Source: Flavobacterium psychrotolerans (GTDB lineage Bacteria > Bacteroidota > Bacteroidia > Flavobacteriales > Flavobacteriaceae). Taken from it: a stretch of DNA of 64,000 nucleotides. Positions 1 through 7,980 of this stretch are shown here, piece by piece. Below the pieces are notes generated by a model. That model was not told the DNA's origin, searched no databases, and saw only the letters and a list, made by a program, of their open reading frames with translations. The position numbers and the translations under genes were made by a program. The DNA lies in contig NZ_QCZI01000011.1 in NCBI RefSeq assembly GCF_003097635.1, positions 62,001 to 126,000 on the forward strand, read 5' to 3'. How positions within the stretch are numbered: position 1 is the stretch's first letter; each line of letters starts with the position of its first letter.

Positions 1-179
1 CGATATTAAACGTAATGTATGACGGTTTCAAAAACCCAAAATACGCACCCTGTCCTTTATTGGTAAATATGGTTCGAGCTAGTAAATTGGGCGTGAAATC
101 CGGGGAAGGTTTTTACGATTATTTTGAAAGCAAAAAAGCAGAGAAAGTTTCGAAGCAGTTTTTAATAATTAAAAATTAA
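1..179 (+). CDS. 3-hydroxyacyl-CoA (3-hydroxybutyryl-CoA) dehydrogenase, C-terminal end (partial)
   Basis: The reading frame is open from the left edge (frame beginning at base 3) and stops with TAA at 177-179, leaving about 58 residues. They include a segment like [12 protein letters not shown] followed by [12 protein letters not shown]. That is the typical C-terminal helical substrate-binding domain ending of NAD-dependent 3-hydroxybutyryl-CoA / 3-hydroxyacyl-CoA dehydrogenases of fatty acid and polyhydroxybutyrate-type metabolism. The NAD-binding Rossmann half lies outside the window. The next gene starts 3 bases after the stop, so the two are probably co-transcribed. The family call rests only on the C-terminal motif. 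Confidence 0.8.
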   Translation, partial: ILNVMYDGFKNPKYAPCPLLVNMVRASKLGVKSGEGFYDYFESKKAEKVSKQFLIIKN

Positions 180-182
180 AAA

Positions 183-842
183 ATGTTTTTAAAAGAAAAT
201 TTAATTTCAATAAAATCCACTTTACCTGAACATGTAACCCTTTTAGCGGTATCCAAAACCAAACCCGTTTCTGATTTGATGGAAGCTTACGATGCTGGTC
301 AACGTATTTTTGGAGAAAACAAAATCCAAGAAATGGTCGAGAAATGGGAACAAATGCCCAAAGACATTCAATGGCACATGATTGGTCACGTTCAAACAAA
401 TAAAGTCAAATTTATGGCACAATTTGTGAGCTTGATTCATGGGGTAGATAGTTTGAAATTATTGGAAGAAATCAACAAACAAGCGCAAAAAAACAATAGA
501 ATTATAAATTGTTTACTTCAGGTTCACATTGCCGAAGAGGAAACGAAATTTGGGTTGAATGAAGACGAATTGAACGATTTATTGCAATCTGAAAACTTCA
601 AAAAACTTCAAAACATTAGAATTGTAGGATTAATGGGAATGGCTACTTTTACTGATAATCAAACCCAAATCAAAAAAGAATTCAGCCATTTAAAATCTAT
701 TTTTGACAATATAAAGGTATTACCAATTGTTAATTGTCAATTATCAATTCTTTCCATGGGAATGTCCGGCGATTACAAACTTGCAATTGAATGCGGAAGC
801 ACGATGGTTCGGATTGGAAGTAGTATCTTTGGAAATCGCTAA
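183..842 (+). CDS. yggS: YggS/PLPBP family pyridoxal phosphate homeostasis protein
   Basis: A 219-residue single-domain protein of the YggS/PROSC family. These are TIM-barrel PLP-binding proteins that buffer cytoplasmic vitamin B6 and affect amino-acid metabolism, with no known catalytic reaction. The PLP-binding lysine is K25 in AVSKTKP. Further family blocks are FGENKIQEM near residue 43, WHMIGHVQTNK near 64, and the phosphate-binding C-terminal segment SMGMSGDYKLAIECGSTMVR. The length is normal. The gene starts 3 bases after the dehydrogenase stop, so it is probably translated from the same message. The ATG is the only sensible start. Confidence 0.95.
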   Translation: MFLKENLISIKSTLPEHVTLLAVSKTKPVSDLMEAYDAGQRIFGENKIQEMVEKWEQMPKDIQWHMIGHVQTNKVKFMAQFVSLIHGVDSLKLLEEINKQAQKNNRIINCLLQVHIAEEETKFGLNEDELNDLLQSENFKKLQNIRIVGLMGMATFTDNQTQIKKEFSHLKSIFDNIKVLPIVNCQLSILSMGMSGDYKLAIECGSTMVRIGSSIFGNR

Positions 843-912
843 TATAAAGTTTGAATGTGAATAACGAATTTTGAAGTTTCGCAACTTTAAACAAAAAATT
901 TAAACAAAAAAT

Positions 913-2274
913 TTGTACGCAATACTCGACATAGAAACCACTGGTGGACAATTTAACGAAGAAGGAATCACGGAGATTGCCATTTATAAATATGATGGTC
1001 ACGAAATCGTAGATCAATTCATTAGTTTGGTCAATCCAGAAATCCCAATTCAGCCATTTGTAGTCAAACTGACTGGGATAAATAATGCTATGTTGCGTTC
1101 TGCTCCAAAGTTTTTTGAAGTAGCAAAGCGCATTATCGAAATCACCCAAGATTGTGTCATTGTTGCCCATAATTCCAGTTTTGATTTCCGAATTCTACGT
1201 ACTGAGTTTCGTCGTTTGGGTTATGACTTTGAGGCCCAAACACTTTGCACAGTCGAATTGGCGAAAGTTTTAATTCCAGAACAACCTTCTTATAGCTTAG
1301 GAAAATTGGTTCGCGCTTTGGGAATTCCAATGGCCGACAGACATCGTGCCAGTGGCGACGCAATGGCCACGGTAAAATTATTCAAAATGCTTTTGGATAA
1401 AGATTTGGAAAAAGTGATTCTAAAGGAACTTATCAAAACCGAGGTGGTTAAGGGAATCGCTCCAAAATTATTGGACATCGTCGACAGTTTACCTTCAAAA
1501 ACGGGAACCTATTACATTCACAATGAAAAAGGTGATCTGATTTACATTGGCAAAAGCCGAAACATCAAAAAGCGAATCAACCAGCATTTTACAGGAACCA
1601 CAACGAAATGTAAAAAAATCCAATCCGAAGTTTTTAGGGTAACCTATGATGAAACCGGAAGCGAACTGATAGCCTTATTGAAAGAAAGCGAAGAAATAAA
1701 AATCAACAAACCCATACACAACCGTGCACAACGCAAAAGTATTTTTCAATGGGCTTTATATGTTGAAAAAGATAAAAACGGCTATCTGAATTTGAAATTA
1801 CAAAAAGCAGACGGTAGGAAAAAGGAAATCACCTCATTCACTACGCTTCAAGAAGGAAAAAATACCTTATTCCGAATTGCTACAGATTATCATTTGTGCC
1901 AAAAACTAACTGGCCTGTACGAAACTAAAGCCGAATGTTTTCAATATAAGATAAAAGAATGTGATGGTGCTTGTATTGGCAAAATTTCGACAGTAGAATA
2001 TAATGCAAGAGTTCAGGAGTTTATTAACAAAAACAGCTTCGAAAATCAGAATATGGTTTTGATAGACCGGGGACGAACTATCAATGAACGCAGTGCCATT
2101 TTAATTGAAAACGGAATCTATAAAGGATATGCTTTTTATGATTTGAACTATCAAATCAACAACATTGAAATCCTAAGAAACATCATCATTCCGATGCAAA
2201 ACAATAGAGATACCAGAAATATTATTCAAAGTCATATTAGAAAAAGTAAGAGTTTGAAAATTAAAAAATTCTAG
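913..2274 (+). CDS. DEDDh 3'-5' exonuclease fused to GIY-YIG nuclease domain
   Basis: A 453-residue two-domain nuclease. Residues 1-165 form a DnaQ/PolC-epsilon-type exonuclease with all DEDDh residues: D6 and E8 (DIETTGG), D91 (HNSSFDF), H144 and D149 (HRASGDA). Residues about 195-285 form a GIY-YIG domain like the N-terminus of UvrC and Cho (GTYYI at 198-202, IYIGKS at 210-215). A C-terminal part of about 170 residues is also UvrC/Cho-like in layout. The start is TTG: an in-frame TAA lies at 901-903, no ATG intervenes, and the protein then begins correctly just before the first Exo motif. The fusion suggests incision followed by end trimming in DNA repair, but that role is inferred. miaA follows after 2 bases. 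Confidence 0.9.
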   Translation: MYAILDIETTGGQFNEEGITEIAIYKYDGHEIVDQFISLVNPEIPIQPFVVKLTGINNAMLRSAPKFFEVAKRIIEITQDCVIVAHNSSFDFRILRTEFRRLGYDFEAQTLCTVELAKVLIPEQPSYSLGKLVRALGIPMADRHRASGDAMATVKLFKMLLDKDLEKVILKELIKTEVVKGIAPKLLDIVDSLPSKTGTYYIHNEKGDLIYIGKSRNIKKRINQHFTGTTTKCKKIQSEVFRVTYDETGSELIALLKESEEIKINKPIHNRAQRKSIFQWALYVEKDKNGYLNLKLQKADGRKKEITSFTTLQEGKNTLFRIATDYHLCQKLTGLYETKAECFQYKIKECDGACIGKISTVEYNARVQEFINKNSFENQNMVLIDRGRTINERSAILIENGIYKGYAFYDLNYQINNIEILRNIIIPMQNNRDTRNIIQSHIRKSKSLKIKKF

Positions 2275-2276
2275 TC

Positions 2277-3209
2277 ATGGCTAAATTTCTCATCACCATT
2301 GTTGGTCCTACCGCTATAGGAAAAACGGCTTTGAGTATTGCCTTGGCTCAACATTTTAAATGCGAAATTCTTTCTTGCGACAGTCGCCAGTTTTTTAAGG
2401 AAATGAGCATTGGCACTGCTGTTCCGAGTCTTGAAGAATTAGCATCGGCAAAACATCATTTTATTCAAAACAAATCCATTTTTGACAACTATACCGTTGG
2501 CGATTTTGAAAAAGAAGCCATCGCAAAACTTGATGAATTGTTTTTGGTCAATGATTATGTAATTCTCGTAGGTGGCTCTGGATTGTATGTTGATGCAATT
2601 TTAAAAGGGTTTGATGATTTTCCGGAAATTGATGCTGAAGTTCGTTCGGCAATAAATGCTGATTACGAAAAATTAGGAATTGAATATTTACAAGATAAAT
2701 TGCAGGAATTAGACCGTGATTATTTTGATAAAATAACAGCCGAAAATCCGCAAACCTTACAAAACCCACAACGTATGATGCGTTTTGTTGAAGTTTGTAT
2801 TGGTACAGCGAAACCTTATTCCTCTTTTATAAACCAAAAGAAAAATTCGAGAAGCTTCACTCCTATCCTCATTGGTTTAGAAGCCGAAAGAGCCATTATT
2901 TATGACCGAATCAATCAGCGTGTTGATAGCATGATGAACGAAGGTTTATTGGCCGAAGCCAAAGAATTATTTCAGAATAAAGAATTAAATGCTTTGCAAA
3001 CAGTGGGTTACAGAGAATTATTTAGATTTTTTGATGGAGAATATACTCTTGATTTTGCCATTGAAGAAATAAAAAAAAATACCCGAAGATTCTCAAAACG
3101 GCAACTGACTTGGTTTAAAAGAGATCGAGACACCAAATGGTTTGATTACCTAGAAAAAAAAGAAAATATCATTAATTATATGCACCAATTTACAAACTCC
3201 AAATTATAA
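2277..3209 (+). CDS. miaA: tRNA dimethylallyltransferase MiaA
   Basis: A 310-residue enzyme that transfers a dimethylallyl group to N6 of A37 in tRNAs reading codons that begin with U. The P-loop GPTAIGKT lies at residues 10-17. The conserved CDSRQ segment, with the catalytic aspartate at D35, and the IGTA motif follow. The central region contains GGSGLYVDAIL and the C-terminal region contains QTVGYRELF and KRQLTWFKRD, all hallmarks of MiaA. The length matches the bacterial family. It begins 2 bases after the exonuclease/GIY-YIG stop, so it is probably the last gene of a four-gene operon. Confidence 0.97.
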   Translation: MAKFLITIVGPTAIGKTALSIALAQHFKCEILSCDSRQFFKEMSIGTAVPSLEELASAKHHFIQNKSIFDNYTVGDFEKEAIAKLDELFLVNDYVILVGGSGLYVDAILKGFDDFPEIDAEVRSAINADYEKLGIEYLQDKLQELDRDYFDKITAENPQTLQNPQRMMRFVEVCIGTAKPYSSFINQKKNSRSFTPILIGLEAERAIIYDRINQRVDSMMNEGLLAEAKELFQNKELNALQTVGYRELFRFFDGEYTLDFAIEEIKKNTRRFSKRQLTWFKRDRDTKWFDYLEKKENIINYMHQFTNSKL

Positions 3210-3289
3210 TATCCGATTGCGTAAGTGCCTTGCTCTTACACACAAACCACAACTTTTATAACGGAATTGCAAAGTAATTTTAAATAAAA

Positions 3290-5308
3290 CTAATACTGAT
3301 ACAAAATAACAGCACTTCTTGCCGGAATTGTTATGGATCCTGATGTTATGGATTGGATTCCTTTCTCGTCTATCAATTCTCCGTTGCAAATTAGGTTCCA
3401 AGTTCCTTCTATTTTTTGTGTAACAGCAGTTGCATCTCCGTTAAAATATACTCTGATGTTTTTCCATAGGTCTCCGTTTGCATGATTTTTAAGGGTGTAG
3501 CCCACCAACAACGGCGATTCCAAATTTAAAAACTCCAAATGATCCTGTATCATTTTTTCAGTTGGCATTTTAAAAGCGGGATGGTTTTTCCTGAGTTGAA
3601 TTAGTTTTTCATAATAGTTGACCAATGTTACATTCTGATGTTTCCAGTTCCAATCTATTTTGTTGATGCTATCGGGTGCATTGTACGAATTCTCAACACC
3701 CATTTTGGTACGTTTCATTTCCTCTCCCATGTGTAAAAACGGAATACTTTGGGAAGTAAGAATAATTGTATTTGCCAAACGATCCATTTGTGTCAATTCT
3801 TGCTCGGTGGCTTTAGGGTTTGCAATTTTTAGTTTGTCATATAAGGTGTTGTTATCATGGCAGGAAACATAGCCTATCACTTTAGTCGGGCTGTCCGAAT
3901 ACGGAAACTGGGCATAACCGCGCTTCAAATCATATTTAATTTGCGGATGGTTTGTAGATGCCACAATCCCAAAATGAATCACCTCTTTTAAATCTGGGTT
4001 TCCGCTTACAAATCCTTTTTCAGTTACTTTAGACCAATGTCCCTTTACTCCATCCCGAATGTCATCTGAAAAAACAGCAACTTGATGTAATTTTTTGGCA
4101 TTGTTTTTTAAGGCTCTTTTTTCCATTGGCAAAGGCGAATCTCCTGCTGTCCATCCCTCTCCGTATAAAAAGATGGTAGAGTCAATTTGTCTCAATTCTT
4201 TAGAAATCAAATTCATGGTTTCGATGTCATGAACCGCCATTAAGTCAAATCGAAATCCGTCCACGTGGTATTCCGTTGCCCAATATTTAAGCGTTTCCAC
4301 CATGAATTGACGTCCCATAATCCTATCGGAAGCAAATTCGTTTCCGCAGGCAGTAGCATCAGAACGTTTCCCGTTGGGCCAAGTCCTGTAATAATATCCT
4401 GGAACCAATTGGTCAAAAACATCGGTAGAACTGGTATGGTTATACACCACGTCCATCACCAGTCGGATTCCCGATTCATGGAGGGATTGCACCATTTGTT
4501 TGTATTCCTTTATCCGTACCAAACCATCAAACGGATTGGTAGAATACGACCCTTCAGGCGCGTTGTAATTTTTTGGGTCATAGCCCCAGTTGTATTGGGG
4601 CTGATCGAGTTTTGTTTCGTCAATCGTCCTAAAATCAAAAATAGGAAGCAAATGCAAATGGGTGATTCCCATTTCTTTAAGATGGTCCAAACCTGTCGAT
4701 TGTCCGAAATCATTTTTAGTATTAGTTTCTGTCAATCCTAAAAATTTGCCTTTGTTTTTTATTCCCGAAGAAGCATCAATGGATAGATCTCTAACATGGG
4801 CTTCATAAATAATAATGTCAGAAAAGGATTTTAATAGTGGCTTTTTATCTGAATGCCATTGCAGCGGATTGGTCTTGGTTGCATCAAAAATCAATCCTTT
4901 GTTGCCGTTTACCCCCACCCCTTTTGCGTAAGGATCCGGCATTTCCTTAGACCAGTTCCCGTTATTTTTAACCTGCAAAGTATAATAGGTATTGTGATAA
5001 TCCCCGTTTAGTACGATTTGCCAAACGCCTGTTTTTGGGTCATATAAAAGATTTTCCGTTGTTGTGGGCACGCCTCCATCTCCTTTTTTATATAAGTTAA
5101 TTTTTGTCTCTTCAACATTGGGACTCCATAATTTTACAATCGTTTTATTTGAGCAGTAGGTAACTCCCAAATCTCCTTTGAGATAGACCGGATAATCATC
5201 ATAAGACTGAAATTTAACCATATTGATTTTGGAATGTTGCGCTAAAACGGCATTGGTAACCAGAAAAAAACAAATAAAAAGTACTTTTTTTAGGACTAAA
5301 TTGGACAT
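3290..5308 (-). CDS. pulA: Secreted type I pullulanase-like glycoside hydrolase (GH13, CBM48)
   Basis: A 672-residue alpha-glucan debranching enzyme. Residues 1-23 are a Sec signal peptide (hydrophobic run ending VLA before QHSK) with no lipobox. A CBM48-like beta domain follows at about 45-145, then a GH13 barrel. The type I pullulanase signature YNWGYDP is at 239-245. The four GH13 regions are visible: DVVYNHT near 286, FRFD with nucleophile D355, GEGW with acid/base E384, and SCHDNN with H484 and D485. The substrate is probably alpha-1,6 branches of pullulan, starch or glycogen fragments. The signal peptide makes it periplasmic or exported, whereas many type I pullulanases are cytosolic. 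No sus-type transport genes are adjacent. It ends the - strand pair that starts with holA, 10 bases upstream. Confidence 0.92.
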   Translation of the reverse strand: MSNLVLKKVLFICFFLVTNAVLAQHSKINMVKFQSYDDYPVYLKGDLGVTYCSNKTIVKLWSPNVEETKINLYKKGDGGVPTTTENLLYDPKTGVWQIVLNGDYHNTYYTLQVKNNGNWSKEMPDPYAKGVGVNGNKGLIFDATKTNPLQWHSDKKPLLKSFSDIIIYEAHVRDLSIDASSGIKNKGKFLGLTETNTKNDFGQSTGLDHLKEMGITHLHLLPIFDFRTIDETKLDQPQYNWGYDPKNYNAPEGSYSTNPFDGLVRIKEYKQMVQSLHESGIRLVMDVVYNHTSSTDVFDQLVPGYYYRTWPNGKRSDATACGNEFASDRIMGRQFMVETLKYWATEYHVDGFRFDLMAVHDIETMNLISKELRQIDSTIFLYGEGWTAGDSPLPMEKRALKNNAKKLHQVAVFSDDIRDGVKGHWSKVTEKGFVSGNPDLKEVIHFGIVASTNHPQIKYDLKRGYAQFPYSDSPTKVIGYVSCHDNNTLYDKLKIANPKATEQELTQMDRLANTIILTSQSIPFLHMGEEMKRTKMGVENSYNAPDSINKIDWNWKHQNVTLVNYYEKLIQLRKNHPAFKMPTEKMIQDHLEFLNLESPLLVGYTLKNHANGDLWKNIRVYFNGDATAVTQKIEGTWNLICNGELIDEKGIQSITSGSITIPARSAVILYQY

Positions 5309-5318
5309 CTTTTTTTAT

Positions 5319-6323
5319 TTAATTAAAAATATTGACTAACATTTCTTTCAACAAATCGGCTGTAGGCATGGCGTTAGCACCAACTCCTTTGCTTTTTACA
5401 TCAATATCTCGAAGCGTGGCCACAATTTGGCTTACCTTTTTCATCGGATAGTTTTTTAAAGCGACATCATAATCTTTCAGAAAAAAGGGATTGACTCCCA
5501 AAACTGCAGCCACATTTTTAGAATTTCGATCTTTCAACCCGTGGTATTTGAGTAATTGAATAAAAAAACTAAAAACCAGACTGGTAGTAACCACCATCGG
5601 GTTGTCTTTCGGATTATCGGCAAAATACTGGGCTATTTGGTAGGCTTTAAGTTGGTTGCGCTCTCCAATGGCTTTTCGCAATTCAAACACATTAAAATCT
5701 TTGCTGAAACCAATATTTTCTTCAATATGTTTGGGCGTAATGGTGCTCTCTTTCGGCAAAATAATCTGTAATTTTTCCAGCTCATTATTGATTTTGCTCA
5801 AATCGGTTCCTAGAAACTCTACTAGCATGGCAGATGCTTTGGGTTCTATAGAATAATTTTTTCCTTGCAAAACCCGTTTTATCCAATCTCCTACTTGGTT
5901 TTCATACAGCTTTTTACTCTCGTAAACCAAGCCCGATTTAGCCAATTCTTTTACTAATTTCTTGCGTTTGTCCAACGTTTTATATTTGTAACATAGTACC
6001 AAAACCGTTGATGCCATTGGGTTTGCGGCATAATTTTCCAGTTTGTCAATCGTTTTGATTAAATCCTGTGCTTCCTTTACAATCACCACCTGACGTTCGG
6101 CCATCATCGGATAGCGTTTTGATGTCGAAACAATGTCTTCTATAGAAACATCCCGACCGTACAAAACCGTCTGATTGAAGCCTTTTTCCTCTTCAGAAAG
6201 CACGTTTTTCTCAATGTAATCTGACAATTTATCTATATAATACGGCTCCTCCCCCATCAAAAAATAAATGGGTTTGATGTTTCCGCTTTTTATGTCATTT
6301 ACAATTTTTACAACCTCATCCAT
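5319..6323 (-). CDS. holA: DNA polymerase III delta subunit
   Basis: A 334-residue clamp-loader delta subunit, the wrench that opens the beta sliding clamp. It has the N-terminal segment IKPIYFLMGEEPYYIDKL, which includes the short clamp-contacting region typical of bacteroidal HolA. Later segments YPMMAERQVVIVKEAQ and FVLEL-like helices such as FNVFELRKAIGERN belong to AAA+-like domains 2 and 3. The family has no functional Walker motif, and none is seen here. It is transcribed divergently from the HsdR-N-like gene, and a large inverted repeat lies between the two starts. Confidence 0.93.
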   Translation of the reverse strand: MDEVVKIVNDIKSGNIKPIYFLMGEEPYYIDKLSDYIEKNVLSEEEKGFNQTVLYGRDVSIEDIVSTSKRYPMMAERQVVIVKEAQDLIKTIDKLENYAANPMASTVLVLCYKYKTLDKRKKLVKELAKSGLVYESKKLYENQVGDWIKRVLQGKNYSIEPKASAMLVEFLGTDLSKINNELEKLQIILPKESTITPKHIEENIGFSKDFNVFELRKAIGERNQLKAYQIAQYFADNPKDNPMVVTTSLVFSFFIQLLKYHGLKDRNSKNVAAVLGVNPFFLKDYDVALKNYPMKKVSQIVATLRDIDVKSKGVGANAMPTADLLKEMLVNIFN

Positions 6324-6332
6324 ATTCTTTTG

Positions 6333-6395
6333 GTTTAAAGTTTAAGGTTTAAGGTTAATTGCCTCGGGTGAAACTTTAAACCTTAAACTTTAAAC
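6333..6395. repeat. 23-bp inverted repeat in the holA / HsdR-N divergent intergenic region
   Basis: The arms at 6333-6355 and 6373-6395 are reverse complements except for one position, which is G-U compatible in RNA, around a 17-base spacer. Both arms are built from repeats of the word TTTAAGG/TTTAAAG. The right arm covers the region expected for the -33 contact of the promoter whose -7 element is at 6404-6411. It could be an operator, a cruciform or a dispersed intergenic repeat. Confidence 0.75.
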
Positions 6396-6403
6396 TTATT
6401 TTA

Positions 6404-6411
6404 TACTTTTG
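6404..6411 (+). promoter_or_regulatory. -7 element TACTTTTG very close to a start codon
   Basis: TACTTTTG matches the flavobacterial TAnnTTTG consensus. It ends only 4 bases before the ATG at 6416, so the transcript should begin at or next to the start codon and be leaderless or nearly so. No TTG is seen at the usual -33 spacing. Confidence 0.5.
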
Positions 6412-6415
6412 CCCC

Positions 6416-6856
6416 ATGCAAAAATTAAATTTTCCATCCTATAACTTTCGATTCAAAAATAGTGAAAATAAAGTGGCTATTTTTGATACAATCAGGAAAA
6501 AATTTATCATTCTCACGCCAGAAGAATGGGTACGTCAGCATGTGGTTCAGTACTTATTACAGGAAAAAAAATATCCAAAATCCCATATAAACGTAGAAAA
6601 GTTACTCAAAATCAACGATTTAAAAAAACGGTACGATGTGGTGGTTTTTAATCCTGACGGTTCTATTTTTATTTTGGTAGAATGTAAAGCCCCCGAAATT
6701 AAAATTTCGCAACATACTTTCGACCAAATTGCGCGCTACAATATGACGTTGAAAGCGCAGTTTTTGATGGTGACCAATGGACATAATCATTACTTTTGCC
6801 AAATGGATTTTGAGAATGAAAAGTATGAGTTTCTAAAAGAGCTTCCCAATTTTTAA
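6416..6856 (+). CDS. Orphan HsdR-N / PD-(D/E)xK nuclease-like protein
   Basis: A 146-residue protein resembling only the N-terminal nuclease domain of type I restriction HsdR subunits. The PD-(D/E)xK core is visible as D74 (YDVVVF) followed by E89-C90-K91 (VECKAP), with a downstream QIARYN helix (Q104) as in HsdR. No helicase motor, HsdS or HsdM is nearby, so it is not part of a complete restriction system. It is a free-standing protein of a kind common in Bacteroidota. The intact active-site residues suggest that catalysis is possible. The role is unknown and could be repair or nucleic-acid processing. Confidence 0.8.
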   Translation: MQKLNFPSYNFRFKNSENKVAIFDTIRKKFIILTPEEWVRQHVVQYLLQEKKYPKSHINVEKLLKINDLKKRYDVVVFNPDGSIFILVECKAPEIKISQHTFDQIARYNMTLKAQFLMVTNGHNHYFCQMDFENEKYEFLKELPNF

Positions 6857-6907
6857 TCCAACTATTTTAAGATTTCAATCTAAGAATCAAACTATCTAAT
6901 AATCTGA

Positions 6908-7900
6908 ATGAAAATAGCGGTTGTCATACTCAATTGGAATGGACAAAAATTGTTAGAGCAGTTTTTGCCTTCGGTAATCCAATATTCCCCGGAAGCGGTG
7001 ATTTACGTTGCCGACAATGCTTCGACAGACCATTCCATTGCATTTGTGAAAGCGAACTTTCCATCGGTACAAATTGTAAAAAACGATAGCAATTTTGGCT
7101 TTGCCCAAGGGTATAACGAAGCATTAAAACACATTGATGCCGAAATTTACGCTTTGGTCAATTCGGACATTGAAGTGACGGAACATTGGCTGCAGCCGAT
7201 ACTTGAAAATTTCGACAACGAACCGAAAACGGCCATAATCCAACCTAAAATAGTAGATTTCAAGAACAAGGAATACTTTGAATATGCTGGTGCCGCTGGA
7301 GGTTTTATAGATAAATTCGGTTATCCATTTTGCAGGGGCCGCATTTTTGAAACCATTGAAAAAGACCTTGGGCAATATGATGACAATTGCGAGATTTTTT
7401 GGGCTTCGGGTGCCTGTTTTTTCATCCGTAGTTCGGTTTACAAATCCTTAAATGGTTTTGATGAAGACTTTTTTGCCCATCAGGAAGAAATTGATTTGTG
7501 TTGGCGTGCTTTCAATAAAGGGTATCAAATAAAATACAATTCGAAATCGGTGGTGTTCCATGTTGGCGGCGCTACTTTGCAACAGGGAAATCCAAGAAAG
7601 ACCTTTTTGAATTTCAGGAACTCGCTACTTATGTTAGTTAAAAACCTCCCGAAATCCTCTTTGTACAAAATACTGTTCCTGCGAATGCTTCTGGATGGAC
7701 TGGCTGGAATTCAATTTTTATTAAAGGGGAAATTTTCACATTTCTTGGCTATTTTAGAAGCGCATTATTCCTTTTATTGTCTTTTTTCAAAGAATTACCG
7801 AAAACGAGATAGTTTTCAATCGGACCAATACTATAAGACAAAAAGTATCGTTTTTACCTATTTCATTAAACATGGCACCATTTTTGAAAAGCTATTTTAA
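6908..7900 (+). CDS. Glycosyltransferase family 2
   Basis: A 330-residue GT-A glycosyltransferase. It opens with VVILNWNG, then has the nucleotide-sugar motif DNASTD, the metal-binding NSD segment (LVNSDIEV), the acceptor region FWASGACFFIRSS and the catalytic ED-like segment HQEEIDLCWRAF. The C-terminal region around 225-290 is hydrophobic and could associate with the inner membrane. Similar proteins add rhamnose or other sugars to cell-surface polysaccharides or lipids. The donor and acceptor cannot be read from the sequence, and there is no adjacent polysaccharide cluster to suggest them. Confidence 0.9.
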   Translation: MKIAVVILNWNGQKLLEQFLPSVIQYSPEAVIYVADNASTDHSIAFVKANFPSVQIVKNDSNFGFAQGYNEALKHIDAEIYALVNSDIEVTEHWLQPILENFDNEPKTAIIQPKIVDFKNKEYFEYAGAAGGFIDKFGYPFCRGRIFETIEKDLGQYDDNCEIFWASGACFFIRSSVYKSLNGFDEDFFAHQEEIDLCWRAFNKGYQIKYNSKSVVFHVGGATLQQGNPRKTFLNFRNSLLMLVKNLPKSSLYKILFLRMLLDGLAGIQFLLKGKFSHFLAILEAHYSFYCLFSKNYRKRDSFQSDQYYKTKSIVFTYFIKHGTIFEKLF

Positions 7901-7923
7901 CAGTTCTTTAAGTACAATTTGAA

Positions 7924-7954
7924 TTGGTATTAAATCATATAAACACTAACTTTG
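7924..7954 (+). promoter_or_regulatory. Flavobacterial promoter for the OmpA-family lipoprotein gene
   Basis: A TTG at 7924-7926 is followed, after 20 bases, by TAACTTTG at 7947-7954. This fits the TTG-N17-23-TAnnTTTG pattern used by the primary sigma factor of Bacteroidota. The ATG is 26 bases downstream. Confidence 0.65.
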
Positions 7955-7980
7955 TAAAATAATCAAAAAACCCTTTATTT

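Noticed and set aside
730..1170. 146-residue - strand frame
   Set aside because: Antisense to the YggS end and the exonuclease start, both well supported.
4265..4741. 158-residue + strand frame
   Set aside because: Antisense inside the catalytic region of the pullulanase; no recognisable motif.
6416..6856. HsdR-N domain as part of a restriction-modification or defence island
   Set aside because: No helicase, methylase, specificity subunit or other defence gene lies within the window.
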